Shown here piece by piece: positions 58,954-64,000 of a DNA stretch of 64,000 bases (its first letter is position 1; each line of letters opens with the position of its first letter). The notes under the pieces were generated by a model. It saw only the letters and a program-made list of their open reading frames with translations. It searched no databases and was not told the origin of the DNA. The position numbers and the translations under genes are program-made. Source of the stretch: Demequina oxidasica (GTDB lineage Bacteria; Actinomycetota; Actinomycetes; Actinomycetales; Demequinaceae); assembly GCF_000975115.1 (NCBI RefSeq), contig NZ_BBRE01000001.1:1256211-1320210 (forward strand), read 5' to 3'.

Positions 58954-59594
58954 GCTGGACCTTCGAGCAGGCCGTCCTCAAGCGCACGCTTGTAGAGATC
59001 TACGCGGGTGGTGGCTGGTCGCCCGACTTCCGCGTACTTCTTGCGAATCCGGCTGACGTAGTCCGCGACAGTGTCGCGGGAAAGCTTGGTGATTGTCGCC
59101 ACGGAGGTTGCCGTCTCGCCAGAGGCGTACAGCGACAGAATCTCTTGCTCACGAGCGCTGAGCCTCGCGTCCGGCAGTTGCGCATCGGAGTCAATGGCTG
59201 CAGCCCAGTCCACTCCAAAGACCTCGCGTCCACGAGCAGCCGTGCGGATGGCGTCAAGCAGAGTCTCCGCGTCGGTGGATTTGCGTATCAACCCTAGTGC
59301 GCCTGACCGCGCGGCGGACTGGATCAGTCGCCGGTCTTCAGCGCCGGTGTAGATCAGCACGTGTGCACCACGGGAGTGAACGGCGCGTACGTTGTCCTCG
59401 GGGAGTGACCCGTCGGCAAGGCGCAGGTCCAAGACCACCAGGTCGACGTTTTCGCCAAGACCGTCGAGCTCCGCGACCGTCTCGACCATGCCCACCAGGC
59501 GCAGGTCATCGGTGGCGTTGACCAGGTCTCGGAATCCGAGCGCGATCAGCGCGTGGTCCTCGACCAGCGCAATAGTCGGCGTTGCCATGCTCAT
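58950..59594 (-). CDS. LuxR/NarL-family response regulator
   Basis: A 214-residue regulator. The receiver has IALVEDHALIALGFRDLV, the phospho-acceptor DLVVLDLRLADGSL (Asp), and the conserved Lys in GLIRKSTDAE. The C-terminal LuxR helix-turn-helix is LSAREQEILSLYASGETATS followed by SRDTVADYVSRIRKKYAEVG. ATG 59594 is preferred because GGGAGG lies seven bases before it; a second ATG two codons later also fits. It is the first gene of the operon with the kinase. Confidence 0.89.
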   Translation of the reverse strand: MSMATPTIALVEDHALIALGFRDLVNATDDLRLVGMVETVAELDGLGENVDLVVLDLRLADGSLPEDNVRAVHSRGAHVLIYTGAEDRRLIQSAARSGALGLIRKSTDAETLLDAIRTAARGREVFGVDWAAAIDSDAQLPDARLSAREQEILSLYASGETATSVATITKLSRDTVADYVSRIRKKYAEVGRPATTRVDLYKRALEDGLLEGPA

Positions 59595-59773
59595 GTGGTG
59601 ACCTCCCTGGTGGATAGCGTAGTCGGAGCGGGGGACAAACGTGCTCCCTGCCCCCCTTTTGGGGGGCTTTACGGCGGGGCAATCGAGTGCCACTCTGGGA
59701 ACTGGCGACGCAGCGGCCGCGAGAAGAGGCATTGCGCACTGTCGCCCAGGCCGGCATGAAGGGAGGGCGTTAG

Positions 59774-60412
59774 GTGCATTGGTCAGCTGAGGAGTACCTG
59801 CTGATGGGCACGGGTGCGTTGTTCATCGTCGTCCTGCTGTTGGGGCGCTCCCCCACGGTTTCGCTGTCGCGTATGTCCTACGTAATGTTCTCCGCGGCGG
59901 CTGCCGTGTGTGTGACGGCGGGAGTGTTGCTCGCGACCGTCGACGACGCTTGGTACCCGCCGGTGCTATGGCTACTCCCCGTTATTCCTGCGGTCGAGAT
60001 CGTCATCCTGGTGCGTGACGCCTTGAGTCGTGAGGAAGACGCCGCCGAGGCGGCGGAGTTGGTGGCGATCGAGGTGGGTGAGCCCCGCGTCGACCATCCC
60101 GTGACCTCGATACCGCGTCGAGTGGCCAAGATTCTTCCACAGTCAGCGGGGCGTGGGACCCAGCACCCTGCCGACGACGCCGCGGCGCGAGCGCGAGCGC
60201 ATAACCCGCATACAGACGCGACGGTGCTCGCTGATCTTGCCTATGGTTACCCTGGGCTGCGGGCGGCGGTCGCAGGCAACCCAGCAACTCCAGCGACGGT
60301 GCTCGACTGGCTCGCGGAGTCCGGCGACCCAGTGGTCACCGCCGCAATCGCTGCGCGGGGGTCGTCGCTGTCGATGCGGGGTCGTCACGTTAATCCACCC
60401 ACCGCCGTCTGA
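59774..60412 (+). CDS. Membrane protein with variant leucine-rich (LRV-like) C-terminal repeats
   Basis: A 212-residue protein. It has three hydrophobic helices in the first 85 residues (LMGTGALFIVVLLLGRSPTV, YVMFSAAAAVCVTAGVLLAT, PPVLWLLPVIPAVEIVILVR). The C-terminal part has repeated units like AHNPHTDATVLADLAYGYPG and AVAGNPATPATVLDWLAESG, typical of LRV helical repeats in actinobacteria. GTG 59774 has GGGAGGG with spacing six. It is divergent from the response-regulator gene, with no recognised function. Confidence 0.65.
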   Translation: MHWSAEEYLLMGTGALFIVVLLLGRSPTVSLSRMSYVMFSAAAAVCVTAGVLLATVDDAWYPPVLWLLPVIPAVEIVILVRDALSREEDAAEAAELVAIEVGEPRVDHPVTSIPRRVAKILPQSAGRGTQHPADDAAARARAHNPHTDATVLADLAYGYPGLRAAVAGNPATPATVLDWLAESGDPVVTAAIAARGSSLSMRGRHVNPPTAV

Positions 60413-60427
60413 CACGCAGGCGCGCTA

Positions 60428-61153
60428 CTAGCTCACCACTGCATCGGCCGTGGCGTCCTGGGCGGTGCCTGATCCGTAGGAACCAGCCACGGGGCGCTCG
60501 GTTGTGATGACGCACACCCCGGTGCGGTCGCCGAGCTGCCACGTGTCCTCTGACGGCACCCAGGCCAGCCATTCGTAGGCCGGAGCACCAGGCGAGGTCG
60601 CGACATAGCCATGGGATGGGTCGACCTGTGCGGCGCAGAACGTCATGACCTCCTGGCGTGCCGCGGGCGTACCGGGCCACTCGGTCGCCGTAAACGTGTA
60701 GCTGACGAGGGCCTCGGCGTGATGCGGATCCGCGCAACTCACCACCTGGACCGGTCCGGGGGCGGCAGTGGGACTGGGCGCTTCCTTGATGCACATCCCA
60801 GTGATCACCTGGCCGGTGTGGAGTGTGCCGGTGTCGCCCTGCGCTGCGGGCTTGACTCCTGAGGAGCGATAGGTCAGGATGCCGGCCCAGCCGATCCCGC
60901 CCAAGATGAGGGCGATAGCGGCGATCATTGTCGCGAACACCCAACGCCCATTGGTTCCCCGCCTCGCCTTTCGCGGCCGGCGGGTCTTCTTGCTCGCGGC
61001 GTGAGGTGCCGTAGGCGCGAGGGTTGAGGTGTACCGTCCGGCCGATGCCGCGGTCGGGGCGGTTGAGGAGGGTCCGACTCCGCCGCCGGGTGGTGGCGGC
61101 GGAGCGAAGTCGAAGCCCGCTTCGCCCGGAGTGGGTGAACCGTCCTCACTCAT
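60428..61153 (-). CDS. Septum formation family membrane protein
   Basis: A 241-residue protein with a cytoplasmic Pro-rich and basic N-terminus (KKTRRPRKARRGTNG), one transmembrane helix (WVFATMIAAIALILGGIGWA) and an extracytoplasmic domain with cysteines in the septum-formation arrangement (MCIKEAPSPTAAPG, VQVVSCADPHHAEALVSY, MTFCAAQVDP). The family is associated with septum formation in actinobacteria. Its ATG overlaps the exonuclease III stop by 4 bases. Confidence 0.8.
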   Translation of the reverse strand: MSEDGSPTPGEAGFDFAPPPPPGGGVGPSSTAPTAASAGRYTSTLAPTAPHAASKKTRRPRKARRGTNGRWVFATMIAAIALILGGIGWAGILTYRSSGVKPAAQGDTGTLHTGQVITGMCIKEAPSPTAAPGPVQVVSCADPHHAEALVSYTFTATEWPGTPAARQEVMTFCAAQVDPSHGYVATSPGAPAYEWLAWVPSEDTWQLGDRTGVCVITTERPVAGSYGSGTAQDATADAVVS

Positions 61154-61953
61154 AGTGCGGGGCCGGCCTCGTCGATGTCCAGCACCACGGGCACGTGGTC
61201 GGAGGCGCCCTTGCCCTTGCGTTCATTGCGGTTGATCTGCACATCGACGGCACGCGCGGCGAGGGCTTGCGACGCGTACATGAAGTCGATGCGCATTCCC
61301 TCGCCCTTGGGGAATCGCAGCTGCTTGTAGTCCCAGAAGGTGTACGTGTTCGGCTCTGGCTTGAAGCGTCGTGATAGCTCCTCGTAGCCGGCGCCCTCGA
61401 ACGCGTGGAAGGCTTCGCGCGCCTCGGCCGTGATGTGAGTCTCTGCGTCGCTGTCCGCCTCCGACCAGATGTCCTCGGTGCGCGGCGCGACGTTGAAGTC
61501 ACCAACCAAGGCGGTGGGCGCATCTGCCCAGGTCGCCGATGCTGCACGCAGCTCCTCTAGGAAGCCCAGCTTGTACGCATAGTGAGGGTCGGCTAGGCCG
61601 CGCCCGTTGGGAACGTAAAGGCTCCACACGCGCACGCCGCCACACGTCGCGCCCAGGGCCCGGGCCTCGACCACCACGTCCTGGTCGGGTTTGCCGAAGC
61701 CGGGTTGCTGCGGAAAGTGGTCCTGTACGTCCTCCAGCCCCACGCGGGACGCGATCGCGACGCCGTTCCACTGGTTGAGGCCGTGGATGGCGACCTCGTA
61801 GCCGGCGTCGGTGAAGGCCTGCAGCGGGAACTGCTCCGGCTTGCACTTGATCTCCTGCATGGCGAGTACGTCGGTCTGCGAGCGCTCGAGCCAGCCGATC
61901 ACCCTTTCCTGACGGGCACGGATCGAGTTCACATTCCAAGTGGCGAGGCGCAT
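61150..61953 (-). CDS. xth: Exodeoxyribonuclease III
   Basis: A 267-residue exonuclease III of the EEP family, an AP endonuclease and 3'-5' exonuclease for base-excision repair. Motifs are LATWNVNSIRAR, QEIKCKPEQFP, the GDFNVAPRTEDIW block, and GASDHVPVVLDI with the catalytic Asp-His. The ATG at 61953 has TAGCGT six bases upstream. The pairing with a septum-formation protein through a 4-base overlap is unusual but could be chance. Confidence 0.93.
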   Translation of the reverse strand: MRLATWNVNSIRARQERVIGWLERSQTDVLAMQEIKCKPEQFPLQAFTDAGYEVAIHGLNQWNGVAIASRVGLEDVQDHFPQQPGFGKPDQDVVVEARALGATCGGVRVWSLYVPNGRGLADPHYAYKLGFLEELRAASATWADAPTALVGDFNVAPRTEDIWSEADSDAETHITAEAREAFHAFEGAGYEELSRRFKPEPNTYTFWDYKQLRFPKGEGMRIDFMYASQALAARAVDVQINRNERKGKGASDHVPVVLDIDEAGPAL

Positions 61954-61959
61954 GACTCC

Positions 61960-61965
61960 ACGCTA
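61960..61965 (-). promoter_or_regulatory. -10 element TAGCGT (leaderless) of exonuclease III
   Basis: TAGCGT on the minus strand, six bases from ATG 61953. The divergent SDR promoter is about 30 bases away. Confidence 0.55.
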
Positions 61966-61994
61966 CCGGAGCGCAGCGCCGCCGTTGCGTCCCG

Positions 61995-62000
61995 TAGCCT
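61995..62000 (+). promoter_or_regulatory. -10 element TAGCCT (leaderless) of the SDR gene
   Basis: TAGCCT followed by six bases and the ATG at 62007. Confidence 0.55.
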
Positions 62001-62006
62001 CGAACT

Positions 62007-62765
62007 ATGGCAACAGCATTGGTGACCGGCGCATCGGCCGGATTGGGCGAGGAATTCGTGTGGCAGTTGGCGACGGCTGGTCACGACGTGGTGCTCGTGG
62101 CGCGCTCGGGCGACCGGCTCAGCGAGCTCGCGGACGTGATTCGATCCGCGACGGGCGTGGGAGCCGAGGTGCTCGTGGCGGACCTGTCCACGGAGGTCGG
62201 CCGTGGTGTGGTCGAGGCCCGCATCCTGGACGATGCGCACCCCGTCAGCATGGTGGTGAACAACGCAGGCTTTGGGCTGGGCGAGGGCTTCCTCGCGAGC
62301 ACTTGGGAGGACGAGCGCGCCGTGCTCGACGTGATGGTCACCGCGACGCTGCAGCTCTCGCACGCCGCCGCGCAGGCGATGTCGGCGCGTGGGCACGGGG
62401 CGATCGTCAACATTTCCTCGATCGCCGCACACCTGGCCAACTCGACCTATGCCGCACACAAGCGGTGGATCCTGGACTTCACGGAGGCGCTCGCCGGTCA
62501 GCTCAAGGGAACCGGCGTGAGTGCGACCGTTGTGGTGCCCGGGCTGGTCCGGACCGAATTCCACGACGCCGAGTCGCTCGCGCACATGAAGACCGACTAC
62601 CCCGACGTCGCCTGGCTGACGCCGGACGTGGTGGTGACCGCGGCGCTCGCGGGCGTGCGTCGCAAGCAGGTGGTGGTCACGCCCAGCGCGCGCTATCTCG
62701 CGGCTGCGGGCCTGCTGCGCCTGGTGCCCAAATCGCTCACGCGCCGTGGCGGCGGCAACCTCTAA
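62007..62765 (+). CDS. Short-chain dehydrogenase/reductase
   Basis: A 252-residue SDR of the classical type. The cofactor motif is VTGASAGLGEEFVWQLA, NNAG occurs as VVNNAGFGLG, and the catalytic Ser-Tyr-Lys set is seen as NISSIAAHL with TYAAHKRWILDF (YxxxK). The short basic C-terminus resembles SDRs of the DltE/YqjQ group. Substrate unknown. It has its own leaderless promoter. Confidence 0.88.
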   Translation: MATALVTGASAGLGEEFVWQLATAGHDVVLVARSGDRLSELADVIRSATGVGAEVLVADLSTEVGRGVVEARILDDAHPVSMVVNNAGFGLGEGFLASTWEDERAVLDVMVTATLQLSHAAAQAMSARGHGAIVNISSIAAHLANSTYAAHKRWILDFTEALAGQLKGTGVSATVVVPGLVRTEFHDAESLAHMKTDYPDVAWLTPDVVVTAALAGVRRKQVVVTPSARYLAAAGLLRLVPKSLTRRGGGNL

Positions 62766-62817
62766 ACCCGCCACGGCATCGGCCGATGCCGTTGGCAGTG
62801 GGGCCCTAGCGCGCCGC

Positions 62818-62823
62818 TAGGCT
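62818..62823 (+). promoter_or_regulatory. -10 element TAGGCT (leaderless) of pyrE
   Basis: TAGGCT followed by six bases and the ATG at 62830. Confidence 0.55.
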
Positions 62824-62829
62824 GGGGCC

Positions 62830-63396
62830 ATGACTTCAGCAACCCCTCGCGAGGAGCTTCGCGACCTCATCAAGGACCTCGCCGTCGTGCACGGTCGCAT
62901 CACACTCGCCTCCGGTAAGGAAGCCGACTACTACGTGGACCTGCGCCGCATCACGCTGCACCACCGTGCGTCGCCGCTCGTGGGTCACTTGTTGCTGGAC
63001 CGCCTCGAGGAGGAGGGCTTTGGCCCCGCCGACGTGGACGCCGTGGGAGGTCTGACGCTGGGTGCCGACCCCGTCGCCACCGCGCTGATGCACGCGGCCG
63101 CCTCGCGTGGACTCGAGCTGGACTCGTTCGTGGTGCGCAAGGAGAATAAGGCGCACGGTCTCCAGCGTCGCATCGAGGGCCCCGACGTCGCGGGCCGCAA
63201 GGTAGTCGCGGTCGAGGACACGTCCACCACTGGCGGTTCAGTGTTGACGGCGGTCGACGCGCTACGCGAGGCTGGCGCGGATGTAGTCGCGGTTGCGGTG
63301 ATCGTGGATCGCAACACCGGCTCGCGAGAGCGCATTGAGGAGGCCGGGTTACCGTACATCTACCTCTACGGCCTCGAAGACCTGGGCCTCGCCTAG
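62830..63396 (+). CDS. pyrE: Orotate phosphoribosyltransferase
   Basis: A 188-residue type I phosphoribosyltransferase, adding ribose 5-phosphate from PRPP to orotate in pyrimidine synthesis. It has the N-terminal RITLASGKEADYYVDLR, and the PRPP loop VVAVEDTSTTGGSVLTAVDA. RKENKAHGLQRRIEG, with conserved Lys residues, is the flexible loop. Length fits other actinobacterial PyrE (about 180). The start is set by homology and the leaderless promoter. It is not with other pyr genes here. Confidence 0.94.
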   Translation: MTSATPREELRDLIKDLAVVHGRITLASGKEADYYVDLRRITLHHRASPLVGHLLLDRLEEEGFGPADVDAVGGLTLGADPVATALMHAAASRGLELDSFVVRKENKAHGLQRRIEGPDVAGRKVVAVEDTSTTGGSVLTAVDALREAGADVVAVAVIVDRNTGSRERIEEAGLPYIYLYGLEDLGLA

Positions 63397-63460
63397 GCGC
63401 TCGTGACCTTCAAGCGCGCAGGGGCAGGAGATCACTCTTCCCAGCACGACCTCGCGCCGC

Positions 63461-63466
63461 TAGGGT
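63461..63466 (+). promoter_or_regulatory. -10 element TAGGGT (leaderless)
   Basis: TAGGGT followed by six bases and the ATG at 63473. Confidence 0.55.
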
Positions 63467-63472
63467 GAGCGC

Positions 63473-64000
63473 ATGCGCCAGTCGCTGAGTCTCCGTAACG
63501 CCGCGGCCTTCTTTGCCGCCGGCGTCTTTGTGGCCGGCTTCTTCCTCTTTCGCATCGGCTTCACACCCCTTTGGCTGTTCGTGCTGGGCGCCATCGCCGT
63601 GGTGTTCTGGGTGGTGGACTACGTCCGCGCCCAGCGTCATCGCAGCGAGTACGCGGAGTTCGCCGCCTTGCACGGCTGGGAGTACGGCGCGCGGAGTGTC
63701 GACTACAACTCCAGGTTCACCAGCACGCCGTTCGGGGTGGGCATCAAACCGCACCAGACCGACGTGCTGCGTGGAACGTTGAGCGGACTCGAGTGCGCCA
63801 CGTTCACTCACCACTACGAGGTTGAGAATGGCCGGGGCGGCGAGAGCACCCACTACGTTTTCCAGGTCACCATCGCCGAGTTGCCGGTAAACCTGCCGCG
63901 ACTGGAACTCATCCCCGAGTCACTTGCCCAACGTGTCGCCAAGACTGTGGGAGCGATGGACATCGAGTTCGAATCCCACGAGTTCAACCGCCAGTGGCGG
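63473..64000 (+). CDS. DUF3137-like membrane protein, 3' part cut by window edge
   Basis: The frame is open from ATG 63473 to the window edge (176 codons, no stop). Two hydrophobic helices at about 9-50 (AAAFFAAGVFVAGFFLFRIG, then LWLFVLGAIAVVFWVV) precede a soluble domain with the opening FAALHGWEYGARSVDYNSRF, and TPFGVG / VLRGTLSGLECATFTHHYEV, which resemble DUF3137-type proteins. No function is known. The start is set by TAGGGT six bases upstream. Confidence 0.6.
   Translation, partial: MRQSLSLRNAAAFFAAGVFVAGFFLFRIGFTPLWLFVLGAIAVVFWVVDYVRAQRHRSEYAEFAALHGWEYGARSVDYNSRFTSTPFGVGIKPHQTDVLRGTLSGLECATFTHHYEVENGRGGESTHYVFQVTIAELPVNLPRLELIPESLAQRVAKTVGAMDIEFESHEFNRQWR

Overview
The window is GC-rich, densely packed chromosome from a high-GC Gram-positive bacterium (Actinomycetota). 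The evidence is a CvnA-D 'conservon' signalling operon, LppM-type lipoproteins, a sortase-anchored giant surface protein with an LAxTG-type signal, many GTG starts and many apparently leaderless genes. A Micrococcales member (for example a Demequina- or Cellulomonas-like genus) fits, but that placement is inference. There is no phage, insertion sequence or CRISPR array; the content is mostly core chromosome with a few accessory islands.

Layout. 1-2.8 kb (minus): a KhtTU-like cation/proton antiporter pair (the transporter runs off the left edge), a degenerate aminoglycoside-phosphotransferase-fold protein and a 54-residue membrane peptide. 2.9-9.3 kb: methyltransferase plus P1/NylC-like peptidase, GNAT, ABC-F ATPase divergent from topoisomerase IB, and a PatB/MalY aminotransferase. 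9.3-15.6 kb: small enzymes, a START-like protein, GNAT, and a VanZ-RDD / truncated phosphotransferase / ATP-grasp run, then an MFS carrier. 15.6-27 kb: four LppM-like lipoproteins in tandem, divergent from an 8-kb gene for a 2657-residue wall-anchored repeat protein. 27-36.6 kb: core metabolism (pgm, glycosyltransferase, pheA, lipid kinase, serS, two HAD phosphatases, MFS). 36.7-39 kb: AGE-family sugar isomerase and a quinone oxidoreductase. 39.1-45.3 kb: the conservon. 45.4-46.6 kb: PIN protein and three tRNAs (Ser-TGA, Ser-GCT, Arg-ACG). 46.6-50.2 kb: remnant of a DUF1254-like gene, alkyl sulfatase, AhpD-like protein and TetR regulator with a palindromic operator. 50.2-56.1 kb: a self-contained cytochrome P450 module (ferredoxin, ferredoxin reductase, beta-propeller, ROK regulator, P450, aldose 1-epimerase). 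56.2-64 kb: stress-type membrane protein, response regulator / kinase / degenerate kinase operon, septum-formation protein, exonuclease III, SDR, pyrE and a right-edge partial gene.

How genes work together. The most interesting unit is the P450 module: a ROK repressor-type regulator lies between the electron-transfer operon and the P450, and a near-identical roughly 24-bp box occurs upstream of both arms. With an aldose epimerase next door this looks like a sugar-responsive oxidation system, possibly analogous to P450 O-methyl-sugar demethylases; the substrate is inference. The conservon couples a very large histidine kinase with an 811-residue disordered tail to a Roadblock protein, a DUF742 protein and a Ras-like GTPase. 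Throughout the window many genes, on both strands, start exactly six bases after a TAnnnT hexamer, indicating widespread leaderless transcription, and many operon junctions are 4-bp ATGA/GTGA overlaps.
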